From: Spirodela intermedia
Lineage: Eukaryota > Streptophyta > Magnoliopsida > Alismatales > Araceae
NCBI GenBank assembly: GCA_902729315.2
Contig: LR746268.1
Location: 5,129,501 to 5,193,500 of the forward strand
DNA length: 64,000 nt
Reading direction: 5' to 3'
Below the pieces are notes generated by a model, which was not told the DNA's origin, searched no databases, and saw only the letters and a program-made list of their open reading frames with translations. Within the stretch, counting starts at the first letter, position 1. Every line of letters begins with the position of its first letter. Of this stretch, positions 35,502 through 46,867 are shown piece by piece. Made by a program: the position numbers and the translations under genes.

Positions 35502-38287
35502 ATGGGGTTTCAGCTTTTTGCTATGAACAGATTCTCGTATCACCAGCTCTGCATCAACCCACAAGTTTCTGGTTTGGAAGTGGCCCGTTCTTCTCCCCAT
35601 CTCTCTCTCCGGGTATGTATCAAAAGCCATATCGCGTAATTGTGAATATTTTATTTTTTTTCCCTTTTGGTGCTTGGTTGCTATTGCTTCATAGGAGTAG
35701 TTTATACCTGTTAGGCAGCATTGGAGAACATGCGGCTGGGTAAAATGTGTCAGAGGAAGTCTTAGGAAGGAAAATCGAAGTACTTCTCCTCTATGCTAGA
35801 CGATGCCATCTGAAGCAGGTTTCCTCACAAGATACAATCCAAGCACGTGCCAGTTTATGGTCCATGCAGTCCTTTGTTTTCATTACAGCTTTCAGAACCT
35901 TAAAGTATGCTTGTGAGATTTCATTCAGAGACCTTTTCTGGCGGTGAGGCGGCAGTGTTCTCATTCAGAAGGATTATGGAGAAATACTTGGTACGGATAC
36001 TCTGTTCACCGTGTGCCAATTTTTTGAGTTGTCGCCAATAATGGTGTTGCATCACCTGGACTTCTACTTCCATATGGTGAGATTGCATAGCTAAGATCAT
36101 GATAGGCGATACACATGCTGGTAGATTTTTTTGATCTAGCACCTTTTCTTTTGCTGCGTCCTGGATATCTGCATACCTCAAGCATCATCTTTCTTCATTG
36201 AAGTCCTTAAGAAAGATATGAAGAGAGTCTTGAATCTTCAACGGCGCACAATCCCTATGTGAATGCTTCTTGCAGAAAATTATTCAAGAAAAAGATTTAT
36301 CAAGGTTTCTCAGCTTTTTAGCCTATTGGGCGACCAAAATCTCAGGCTAAAACTTCGAATTGTCGACCATTCTGCAGACCAGCTAGGACTATGTCATTTC
36401 CTTGCGAGCTACTTAACAACTTTATGGGCCTCCTAAGTGCCTCTTGTCAGCAAGTTATTTTAGTCCAAAAGAACTTGTTTAAGGATGATTTCATCTGGTT
36501 CCTCAAGGAACTTTTGTCAATCCCTATTCATTCTCTTCCTTATCTCTACTTGATCCAGTTCCCATGCAATTTTTTTTCTTCATTGCTCCTATGCTACATT
36601 TATTTATTGTAACTTTATTGTACTTTTTCGGATATCAGAAGCAAAAGGATCAGTTACGTGGGTCTCGCAGGACTTCCAGGATTGTGGCATTCTACGGCCT
36701 GACAGCTCCTCCTTACGAACTAGTGAGAAACGTTGCCATGGATTGCCCGAATCCTGATTATTCTTTAGTTGGTTGATTACTGTAAATTGTGAAGCTTATC
36801 TTATTTAAGTCGTTTTATAGGATGCTCTAGAACCATATATGAGCCAGAAGACGTTGGAAATCCACTGGGGAAAGCACCATCGTGCTTATGTCGATAACTT
36901 GAACAAGCAGCTCGCCAACAGCCCGTTGTATGGCCTCACTCTGGATGAACTGGTGAAAGTAGCCTACAACAATGGAAACCCGTTGCCAGAATTCAATAAT
37001 GCTGCCCAGGTGACTGCCTCCCATTTGTATTCAATCTTCTGATTCCACCCGGAGCTTCACGGTTCATTCTAATAGCAGGACTCCAACTGTCTGACGACTT
37101 TTCTTATTTATTTTACATCTGCATTCCTCATCCTATATGGAAGATGTTTATGCTTCCTGGAAATGATAATCTTGATATTCCTGCAGAAGAAACTTTCGAA
37201 TCCTCCTAGTTTCTATTTATCTGTTATATTGAACTCATAAAATCGTATTATTCGTACCATACATAAAATGATATTTTGCATTGAATCATCAGATAGAAAT
37301 CATCGTACGAAGTTTGTCTTTTTCTCCTGCACCGTGGGCTCTTTGATTCACAATGCTTTTCGCTGTTTCTCCTGCATTGTGGCTTGACCCAGCAGCGCGC
37401 TAAAAGAATCATTTATATATTGGTCAAAATATACCTTGGATATATTTAGAAGAACATATGAAATTATGCCTCGCAGGTCTGGAACCACAATTTCTTCTGG
37501 GAGTCAATGCAACCCGACGGTGGTTACATGCCCGCAGCTGGACTCCTCCAGCAGATAGAAAAGGATTTCGGCTCCTTCCCAAATTTCAGGGAGAAGTTCA
37601 TCACCACAGCCATGTCACTCTTCGGGTCTGGCTGGGTCTGGCTCGTCTGTAAGTGCCCTCTGTTCCACATCAGAGATGTAAATACATTGATTCATCCCGA
37701 ATGATTGATTCCATAATATCCCATTTCGTTTTCCAAATCAAATCCGTTGCCACCATCATCTTACAGTGAAAAAGGAGGAGAAAAAGCTCGCGGTTGTTGG
37801 AGCATCAAATGCTGTAAACCCATTAGTTTGGGGTGACATCGTAAGCTGATATTGTTTCTTGGACTAATGCTTCATCTCGTGGAAAAGGATTTGATTTAAT
37901 CCAGTCTCTTCCCCTCCCTTTCTTGCAGCCCATCATCACCTTGGATATGTGGGAGGTAAGGCACACGGATGCGAACTAATTATCCTCATATCATCGATTA
38001 TAATAAATAAAATTCTGACATTTATCTGTTCTACTTCCTTGTCGTTGACCAAACACAGCATTCGTACTACCTGGATTACAGGGTATGGCTAGCTCTGTCG
38101 ATCTCCCGGGTTTCTGATTTTTCCTTATTTAGAAACTTATTTCTCAGTGATTTTCGGACAGAATGACCGGGGGAAGTACGTGAATGCCTTCATGGACTCC
38201 CTTGTCTCGTGGCAATCTGCAACCGCTCGGATGGCCCGTGCAGAGGCTTTTGTGAACCTGGGGGAGCCGAAGATCCCCGTGGCCTGA
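35502..38287 (+). CDS. FSD3: Iron superoxide dismutase, chloroplastic (FSD3-like)
   Basis: Eight exons: 35502-35612, 36639-36722, 36821-37009, 37477-37648, 37767-37840, 37929-37955, 38059-38082, 38162-38287; 268 residues. The enzyme converts superoxide to hydrogen peroxide and oxygen. Exon 1 plus part of exon 2 supply a transit peptide ending near [14 protein letters not shown]. Metal ligands are His80 (LEIHWGKHH), His132 (VWNHNFFWE), Asp216 and His220 (DMWEHSYYLDY); AAQVWNH with Gln128 is the Fe-type signature. The C-terminus [19 protein letters not shown] matches FSD3, which works with FSD2 in the plastid nucleoid, and lacks the long acidic tail of FSD2. Two exons are very short (9 and 8 codons) and both restore the alignment exactly. 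The first exon is the least certain: intron 1 is about 1 kb and the transit peptide is not conserved. Confidence 0.93.
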
Positions 38288-39275
38288 GGATCTCCATCGT
38301 CCTCGCGAGCTCAGCATCCGTTGTTTGACCGGAGCGCCAAGTTGTAGATACTCTTGCGGTGCATACCCAGTGTAGTTTTTGCCTAGTTTTAGAAGTCAAC
38401 GATGTTTAAATCGACACCACTGCCTTAGGACACTGCCTTAGGCCAATGAAGCGGTGGCTTCCATTCATCCTGACCACATCATCTGTGGAAGCAGCTCAGC
38501 TCCGGTCATGGTAAAGTAGTCAACCACGTCTTATGCAGCAGCTTCTCCAGTGATGCCGTTGGGAATCGTAACAGTTATATATTTGTTTACTAGTTGCAGA
38601 AGTCAACCGTGTCTATATCAGTTTTCCTAAGAAATGGCTGCCAAGACTGACCTTTTTTTTACTGCCCAGGAAGGTCATTTCTGGTCTCAGCTCACGGTTC
38701 CGCGGCAACAGGCATTACAAGCTCGTCGAGATGCCCAAGAAGGTCAAACCAATTGAATACTTTTTTTCTAACGGTTGAAGTCAACGATAACGTTACGTCC
38801 CGTGTTACTTATTTTCCGGGCGAAGAAACGGCCGCCATTCATCCTCCTCCCCAGGCCTAAACGCCCCCCCCCGGTAGGCCGATCGGCTTGCGGAAACCGC
38901 CTCTAATCGCGGTTTTCAGCTGCTGCCGTCAGCAGCGGACTCGAACAGTTCTTACAACAGTCGTGTGATCTTCCGGTCCGAAACCCGACGGCTCACGTTT
39001 CTGAGGTGGAGGTGGTGATGACGACCGCCCCGCCGCTTACTGCGCGCCGATCTCACTAAAGGCGAGAGAGAGAGAGATGAGCAGGCTAGCCGGCCGACGG
39101 GGGGAGCTCCTCATTTCCTTTTCTATATTTCCGGTGACCGACCCCGGCACATGGGTGGCTCCCCGGATTTGGAAATCGAAGGTCGTCGTCTCCCTTTAAG
39201 CACTATATAAACCCTCCCATCCTTCCCCTCTCCGACATCCTCGAATCCAAGGTGAGCACACGACGCCAAGCAGAT
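38288..39275. other. Intergenic region between FSD3-like and TPD1-like genes
   Basis: The region contains the FSD3 3' UTR and four W-box cores (TTGACT on the minus strand) at 38394-38399, 38518-38523, 38601-38606 and 38779-38784. A GC-rich stretch follows (38810-39120) with a C-run near 38864. TATATAA at 39204-39210 lies 66 bp before the TPD1-like ATG. No coding region is recognised. Confidence 0.55.
39204..39210 (+). promoter_or_regulatory. TATA box of the TPD1-like gene
   Basis: CACTATATAAACC is a consensus plant TATA box, 66 bp upstream of the start codon, which implies a short leader of about 35-40 bases. Confidence 0.8.
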
Positions 39276-39336
39276 ATGGTGGCCTTCCCCCGGCTCACCT
39301 CAGCCCTCCTCCTCCTCCTCTGCGTCCTTCTCCACG

Positions 39337-39377
<41 letters not shown>

Positions 39378-39756
39378 ATCTATCCCTTGAATGGTGTCTG
39401 AGTGTTGATCTGGTGGGGCGGTTGGTTGTGTTGCAGGGGGTGCGGCGGCCGGGAAATGCAGGCTGGAGAGCATAGGGGTGAAGCAGGAGAAGACGGGGGC
39501 GGTGGTGGAGGGGAAGCCAGAGTACGAGGTGACGGTGAGGAACGGGTGTCTGTGCCCGCAGTCCAGAGTGGTGGTACGGTGCTACGGGCTGAGCAGCTTG
39601 AGGGCGGTGGACCCGCGGGCCATCAGGCCGGTCGGAGAGACGGACTGCCTTGTGAACGGAGGGCGGCCTATCGTTGGCGGCGCCGCCGTCAAGTTCAGAT
39701 ACGCGTGGACGACTCCCCAGGACTTTCCCCTCGTCAGTTCCAAGATCAGCTGCTAG
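39276..39756 (+). CDS. TPD1-like small secreted cysteine-rich protein
   Basis: Two exons (39276-39336 and 39437-39756) give 126 residues. A strongly hydrophobic signal peptide (LLLLLCVLLHGGAAAG, about residues 1-25) is followed by a mature part with six cysteines: GKC, NGCLC, VRC, TDC and the terminal SC. The blocks GKPEYEVTVRNGCLCPQS, VDPRAIRPVGETDCLVNGG and WTTPQDFPLVSSKISC follow the TAPETUM DETERMINANT 1 pattern. TPD1 is the ligand of the EMS1/EXS receptor kinase in anthers; rice TDL1A/MIL2 are relatives. Many angiosperms have several TPD1-like paralogues with other roles, so anther function is not certain. Exon 1 encodes the signal peptide almost alone, as is usual for the family. The intron carries a CT repeat. 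Confidence 0.88.
39341..39371. repeat. CT microsatellite in the TPD1-like intron
   Basis: A CT run starting four bases after the GT donor of the single, 100-bp intron. Confidence 0.9.
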
Positions 39757-39988
39757 GGAGAGAGGGAGGGGAGGACCAGCGCCGGCGCCAGCTCCTCGCC
39801 AGTTATCTCTTTGTTTCTTTTGCGAGTTGTTTATACGGTTCTCTCTCCCCCTCCATAGCTGATTCCCCGAACTCCATGTTTAAGTCTGTACTCTGAAACA
39901 TGAGTGATTCTGCGGGTAACGAGTCTGTTGTGATCTCCTAAACCATGCAGGTTTATTCGCAGAGAGAGCGAGAGAGAGAGAGAGAGAG

Positions 39989-40155
39989 ATCCATCAGAAC
40001 CCACGCAGCAGCAGACCGATAAACCCATGGGAGGTTTTCTGAAAGAGAGAATTAACAAAGAGGAAATCGATCAGAACGAGCTCACGCAGTAGCAGATAGA
40101 GGGGAGTTAACAAAGAGAAATCCATCAGAACCCACACAGTGGCAAATGGATCACG
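39989..40155. repeat. Imperfect tandem repeat, three units
   Basis: The word atccatcagaaccc starts at 39989, recurs as atcgatcagaac at 40066, and as atccatcagaaccc at about 40120. Each is followed by a CACGCAG-type word, and attaacaaagag-type words precede the second and third units. Confidence 0.65.
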
Positions 40156-40878
40156 CGAGAGCGCACATGGGATATATTTCCTGCCATTTATTCTTCCTCC
40201 CTTCGCCTTCCTCTGTCCTTCCCCCTCACCCACCATGTGCTTTGCCGCCGCCGCCGCCGCCTCGTTTCTTCTTCTAGGATTGCAACCTTGACCGGGTGCT
40301 CCCCGCTGATGGTGGCTCCAGACTGATACTTTATTCATTTGATTATTCGCGACGAGGTTCACTGTCTTCCCGTTCGGGCTCGTCATCCGCCGAGTCCGGC
40401 CCGGTGAAAGCCCCAAGAAGACGTACTGCACCCTGAACCCTAATGACGGACAATCAGGGATCAGATAGGCCTCACCTGAGCTTTCATACATGTCCGTGAG
40501 AGGGAGAGAATGATAGATATGTGCTTGTGTGTGTGTCCAGAGAGAGAGAGAGAAGAGCTTCGATTTGGGTTGGATTGAGCGTACTTTTAATCATAAGCCC
40601 AGAAGATATAACTTTTTTGGTGGACTCTCGATAGATTTTCTGGTACGAATTCCCCATAAAGGCGGCGTTTTTTTCCCAAAAAAATGGATTTGCTTTGACT
40701 TTTGTCCGGCCCTTGCCGAGGCCCCAAGCTCATTCCGCTGTTTTTCTGGATGAGTAGATTAATATTATTAATTATCGAATTCCTCAAGCAATCCCTTTCT
40801 CACTCCACATGGGGGGAACATGGGCACCTACATGCGATGCTCTTAGGAGGGAGCATCCGAACATGCGCACGTCTCTCT

Positions 40879-40911
<33 letters not shown>

Positions 40912-41461
40912 GGGGGTGTGGCTTAAGGCGTCCCTTACAGTGTCATCGACTTCCTGGCTATGCTCAAACGGATGAGACTAGATTTGTCGTCTCGATGCCC
41001 GGTGCGTTGGGGTATTTCTCTCTCGTCCGAAGAAGATTTGTTTACGAACGACGAACTGGAATAGACTTCAACGCGACCCGATAAATAATTCATCGGCTGC
41101 ACCAACTAAATGCTCGACATCCTGCTGCAAAAGTTGATCAACTCCCGAGACTTCTCCCTCTTTATCTCCATCTTATGCTCGGATAATTGCGTTGACAAAT
41201 TCGGACGACATCTCTATGGCTTCCATTCGTGAGGAGGGGGGATCTGGAAGAAGCATCAAAAACCCTCGATCTGACTCCTCAGATGCAGGTCAACAAAAAA
41301 CTTTTCCTTCGCATATGACGAACGGAGAGGGAGAGAGAGAGAGAGAGAGAGGGTGACCCATCCTCTGTTCAAGAATAAAGCAGATTTCTTTGCTAATTCG
41401 GACCATCGACAGCTCTATAATTTCCAGATTATGGGAAAGAAAACCTGGCAACTACTGAGAA

Positions 41462-41466
<5 letters not shown>

Positions 41467-41537
<71 letters not shown>
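41467..41537. repeat. Long GA microsatellite (about 35 units) just 3' of the BRIP stop codon
   Basis: A pure GA run ending 14 bases from the BRIP stop at 41552. It falls in the predicted 3' UTR, where it reads as a pure CU tract. Confidence 0.95.
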
Positions 41538-41540
<3 letters not shown>

Positions 41541-41551
41541 ACGAGGAGCAA

Positions 41552-44500
41552 TCATCGGGTATTCAGATCAAGACCTCCAACCTCCCGCCACTCGTCATGC
41601 AAGCCGGCCTCCCCATTCTCAGGTTCGTTCTCATCATTCAGATAGTCCTCCGAGTGCTCCTCCTCCTCCCTCTGGGCGGCACCGCCACTGCCTCCCCATA
41701 CCTGGTGGACACCTTCGTCGGCATTCCCTCCGTGATCCTGCCCCATGCCAAAAACAGAGCTCTCCCCCCCGTGGTGCCCCAGTGCCGCCGCCGCCCTCAA
41801 CGGCGCCCTGGCGATCATCTCTGCATGGGAGGCCTGCGCCTGCTTGGCCTGTGCAGCCATCGCCATCTGCATCTTCGCCACCTCCGCCGCTTCCCTGTGG
41901 GCCTTCTCCCTCGACTCCATCTCCGCCCTCAGCCTCAGTATGGCCTGCTTCTCCTCCTGCAGCAGGGCCTGCTCCAGCATCAGCCGCTCCTCCGACCTGA
42001 ACTCCCCCTGGGCCCTCTTCCGGGACATTATGTTGAAGGCCAGGACCTGCTTCTCAAAGGTGTTGGTGAAGTCGTGGATCCTGCTGAGGATGTTGTGGTC
42101 CCACTGCATGAGCCGCGACGGGACCTGCCCGGTGGCATCGCTGTCGAGGATCCTGTCGTCCTCTTCGGCCTCATAGTCGGCCACCACATGGTACGGCAGC
42201 AACCTGCATCCGCCATAAGTTCTTCAAAGATGCAGCAGGAGAAATCATATGTGCTCTGATCAATCTAGAGATTATTATTATTGGGGGAACCATCAAAGTT
42301 ACCACCCAAAATTCGGGAACCAAAACGATGGCGCAGCTGTAACCACGTGGTTGACTAATTGCAGCGGACTCGGTGAAAAAAATCATGGACACGAAGGAAG
42401 AACTCGACTGACATTGGAAGAGGAGCTTCACTGCAGATTCTGCAAATCCGTCTGCCCCTCTGGTAGAAGACTTGCTTGAGGAAGAACCCATGACACAGAA
42501 GAAGATGGGAGGGATGATTGAGGAAACCCACAAGAACGGCTTACAGGGAATACATTGGGCCGATGCTTTGACAGACGATGATTCTGAGAATCTGAATGCT
42601 GAGCCACAGAGACAGATATATCTCAAGCCAAAACATAACCTCTGGCTTAATATGCTCTTGATATCATCGATGAGAACCCAAATTCCCTCTCTTATTGCAT
42701 AGTGTTAAGAGATGTGCACTAAAAAAGCTTTCTTAGGTGATCAGATCACAGCAGCTGTCCGATGTTAAGGAGAGAAGCAATGCCCTACTTATCCTCAATC
42801 ACTTGCTGGCAAGGAAATCTACCCTCGTCCATAACAACCACATGATGATGCCATCTAAAGGGTTTAAACTGATCATGCTTCCGTTGAGACACCGTACCAC
42901 TAAAGAAGGGCAAGAATAATATGGGAGATCGTGAAGCATCAAGGTGGCCTACGTGAGGTATTATACCAAGCTATATTTAAAGAGGAAATATGGAGACCAG
43001 AGATGTCATAAGAAACCAAGCCTATCCTATAATTAATGCAAAAGGGGGAGTAATTTCTTCTTCCATTGAACAGGCGAAGAACGTAAGGAAATTTAGTTCC
43101 CTTATTCATTGAACAAGCGATTGCAACAAAACTCAGAAAAAAATAGTACACTGAACAGCTACTGTAAAATTACAGTCCCAAGGGACAAAACACAATTACT
43201 AATATGATTTACCAGGCTGTTGACAAAATATCAGAGAACTTTGCAAAAAAGAGACTTACTTCAGGTAGTTTCAAAGCTACTTATTGACGATTCCCCACCA
43301 AAATTATACAAGAAATAATCATGTAATCCCAAAGCTTGATTTCGAAAAGACGATTTCCAGAATCAGTTAAGGTCAGTTTATATCAGAAGAATAAGGCGCA
43401 CTATAGGTTTCGGAAAAAAATAAAATCTTACTCACTTGCATCTCCATCACCAGGTTTTCCATTCTTATTAAATGGCGAGTCTTGTGGGTGTTTCAAGGGT
43501 ATTAGGGGGTTTGAACCAGGATGATCATATACCACCGTTGTTGTTCAAATCAGTCCTTGTTTTCCATAGGGAATGGAGGAGGTTTCGCGAAGTAGCTACA
43601 ATTTTAGGGCGTGATTGCAGCCTATCCAGCGATATCTCACACTCTGGGAATATCCATTACACAGGTTTGAAAGGAGGGTAACCGGATGAAAGTGTACGGT
43701 GGAGCTTGGCTCTTGCACAGTGCGGTCGTCTAGTCCTCTATAAGCAATTCCTACATAACCATTTTCTTTCTCGTTCTGTACATTGAAGATTGTAACAAGA
43801 TGTTGATTCTTTTTTTTTTTTTTTTTAATGCGGGTTTCTTGACATGGAAGCGAAAAAAGGTCGGGTGTAACCTGGCATACGATGGGTTTCAGCATGCAAG
43901 ATATTGCCTCTGTTGCCTGGGATTTTAGACTATAAAGGTCATCACTTTGGCTCTTCTCTGGGGAAAGGTGCAAATGGTTCTAGATGATCACTGGTTTGGC
44001 GTGATTAGGCAAAAAAATCATAAGAAAGGTAGCCTATAGGACGTTTAACCAGATATAGCCAGTAACATGTCACATTTTCAGTCAGGTGCTACAAGCTGCA
44101 TTATTTCTTTCAACATACATCAACGGAAGGTGGGTGATGAGAAAATAATCAGGTTTCTTGACTGATAGACGTCATCAGGAAATGCCCTGGCAGATGCTAG
44201 AGAGAAGTTTCTGTGGAAATAACCCATGCGAGGTCCCAAGAGGGAGAATTTGCACCACCATATGATAAACTTGGCGACCATGCATTACTTACGTTATAAG
44301 GGGAAAACGTGACAGTACCACATCTATAGATCAAGCATGAGATGACACTTCACGTGATCTGTCACAATAAACTAGCTGGGTATATCTGAACAAACTTGAT
44401 AATTCATCTGACAAGTGGAAATATAGGTTGAATAGTGAAAGAAACTCAAAAAGTTTAATGCATATCATTTACGCAGAATTAAGAGAAAGATGATAGGATC

Positions 44501-46361
44501 CACAACATTGGGAATGGGAAACCTACATATAAACCGTTTGCGCTTTATCAGGGTGTTTTTTTGTGAAATTGGACCAATATCTAACGGAAAAACAATGCTA
44601 AAACATCCGTTCTTCCATGCAACATGGCCAAAGAGAGATTCTCCACTCAACTTAGCGCAGGATTGTTGTGTTGCAGGGCTTTTGCGAAGAGGGTGATGCA
44701 GGGCACTTTATTCCATTTCGCTAATGAATTAGAGGCCTGATCTACCTTGAAAAACACTGACAGAGCACATCATCCAGGAAAAAAAAAAGTTTACCTGCAG
44801 TCTAACTCGGTGGTTCTTGTTCCTGAAATAGTGAACTGAAATGGGAAAGGTCCAAAAAAGACACTTTTCGTTGTTATTTCCACATAGAGTAGTATGGAAG
44901 TGCTCCAATACCATCTTTGTTGGAAAATGGCGGGGCTCTCTTCGAGAAACAAAAGCCAGTAAGATACTGCAGGAGGACATCTCATTTTGGAATCTCCTTC
45001 CTTAACAAAGCAGGATAACTTATGTCTAATCAAGATGGAGGGTTAAACCACCAAAACTCCTTTACCAGAAAAATCCCTGGGAAAATATTAATCTCTATCA
45101 GAAAATGAATGGGAAATATTTTTCATCATACTATGCAAGGCACAGCATAAAGGATGCCCGTCTCCTCTGTGCAGTTGTGTAAATCAGAACCATTATCCAC
45201 CTTGTTTGTTCCTACAGTTTAATCCACCTCGGTAGTTATTTGAGCAGGTTTTGCCGGTCCAAAAAAATTCTCGAACTAATGAACCACACAAAGCTCTCCA
45301 CTAACTGCGATTTATTTATTTTAATGTAGAAAACAGCTACAGCATATGTGCCCTTTTCTTTATTCACTTATCCCTAGAATATTAGATACTAATCTTTATT
45401 GGCTCTCCTAAGTTACAAGACAAATAGACAGTGCGGGCAAATATATCCCATTGATGCCAATTCACCAAAATCCACAATCATTCATTGACCACAAACACAT
45501 TTCACGAAACATTGGTACCACATATTCTCAAGAAACGAATATCGGGTTCAGTATTTCCCTACAAATTTCCATAATCAGAAGTTTGCAAACTACCTATGGA
45601 GACCAATTCCCGTAAGAGCAACAATAAGATACCCTAAATTTAAACAGGATAAGGGAAAAGAATGATATCATCATCACCTTCTCAGACAACGCTCTAGGTC
45701 AACAGGATGCCACGGAATCCTCCATGTGTGAAGAAAAGTAAAATATAGAGAAATGCAGTACCAGCCGTGACATCCTTTAGAAACATCTAGTCTGACCAAG
45801 TAAAATGGTTTCTCGAGTGGTTTCCCAAAGGTATCACAACGCAAGGATGGCAACGAACTAAGTTTTCAGTTGGATTTCATAGAGATCACCAAAGCCAAAC
45901 AAAGGAAGAAGAAAGAACAGGAAACCGTAACGGAAAGAAACCCTAGATCACCTGGAAACAGCATCCTCCAAGCTGGAAAAGGGACGCTTAACATCAGGGT
46001 TGCAGACCTTCCAGGCATCCTGTTGCGCCATCTCCACTTCCACCCGGTTCCCTTGCCTCAATAAAGCGGGGGTGCCCATTTTTTGCTGATGTTGTTGGTG
46101 CAATTGATGCACCGCACGTTGTTGCGCAGTTGCGCTATCATGCTGTGAGTGCTGCTGCACCGAGGACTGCAGATGTATACTTTGCGGCTGAGGTTGCTGC
46201 TGCGATTGATGGAGGTGGAGGGAGCGAAGCGCCGGAGGGCGGAGATGGGCGTCGATATTGGATGGGAAGCGAGAGATGGCTTGCTGCTGCTGCTGCTGTT
46301 GTAAATGTTGGAGATGTTGTTGTTGTTGTTGTTGTTGCTGCTGCTGCTGTTGTTGTTGTTG

Positions 46362-46392
<31 letters not shown>

Positions 46393-46436
46393 TGTAAGAG
46401 ATGCTTTTGTTGCTGCTGTTGCATTAGATGTTGCCG

Positions 46437-46502
<66 letters not shown>

Positions 46503-46613
46503 ATGCTGCTGCTGTTGTTGTTGTTGGTACTGCTGCAGAAGGAGGAATTGCTGCTGTTGCTGCTGTAGCAGCAGCTGCTGGTGTTGAGCCATTGCGTTAT
46601 TGGCATCGTCCAT
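41552..46613 (-). CDS. BRAHMA-interacting GLTSCR-domain protein (BRIP1/2 type), SWI/SNF subunit
   Basis: Two exons on the minus strand, 46613-45952 and 42203-41552, give 437 residues; they are separated by a 3.7-kb intron. Exon 1 encodes an N-terminal run of about 100 residues that is nearly all glutamine, from mixed CAA/CAG codons, with some His, Leu and Ser. The junction AG|G restores DAVSRLLPYHVVADYE, the start of the GLTSCR/BICRA-like region, continuing through WDHNILSRIHDFTNTFEKQV, RKRAQGEFRSEERLMLEQ and a coiled coil (EEKQAILRLRAEMESREKAH). Plant proteins with this region, BRIP1 and BRIP2 of Arabidopsis, are subunits of BRM-type SWI/SNF complexes in the nucleus. The C-terminus is acidic and ends GGLDLNTR, which contains an LDLN sequence reminiscent of an EAR repressor motif. 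The family was recognised from memory of this region; the splice junction is well supported. Confidence 0.87.
42204..45951 (-). other. Intron 1 of the BRIP gene (3.7 kb)
   Basis: I find no gene inside this intron on either strand. It is AT-rich with a T-run at about 43810-43827. Small open frames, for example near 42472-42702 and 44490-44696, match no family I know. Confidence 0.55.
46280..46560 (-). repeat. Polyglutamine-encoding CAG/CAA repeat in BRIP exon 1
   Basis: A trinucleotide repeat (CTG/TTG on the plus strand) with short interruptions such as His and Leu codons. CAA and CAG alternate in blocks, which would slow further slippage. It is translated as glutamine in the BRIP frame. Confidence 0.93.
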
Positions 46614-46867
46614 CCTCCTCCCTCCGCGTTGCGATGGAGAAGGTGCAGGCGTATATCGGAACCCTTGCGATCAGGAAAGGGCAAATTCAGAAGCACATGG
46701 AAGGTAAGTCCACCTTTTGGTGTCGTGATCCACCCCCGTGATGCCATCTGACCACCAAAACGTGATCACAGCCGTCAATTTCGTGAAACCTGATAGTACT
46801 TCCGATCCGGTAGTCCTAGTGATGGATAGACACTGAAGAGAAGAGGGCATCGAGTCGAGTAGTTCCG
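46614..46867. promoter_or_regulatory. Bidirectional promoter of BRIP and the amidohydrolase gene
   Basis: Only 254 bp separate the divergent start codons at 46613 (minus) and 46868 (plus), so both promoters and leaders share this interval. I see no TATA box. A plus-strand ATG frame (46634-46703) is followed by a strong donor-like AAG|GTAAGT; it could be an upstream exon of the plus-strand gene or chance. Confidence 0.6.

Larger units (their letters stand above)
39757..41551. other. Intergenic region between convergent TPD1-like and BRIP genes
   Basis: An imperfect three-unit repeat lies at 39989-40155. CT/GA microsatellites occur at about 40880-40910, 41329-41351 and 41467-41537. Sequence between them is unremarkable, and no gene is recognised. 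Confidence 0.5.

Noticed and set aside
46130-46741. Plus-strand frames coding poly-Val/Ala and poly-Cys across the BRIP exon
   Set aside because: They are other-frame readings of the CAG/CAA repeat; the minus strand gives glutamine and joins to a conserved domain.
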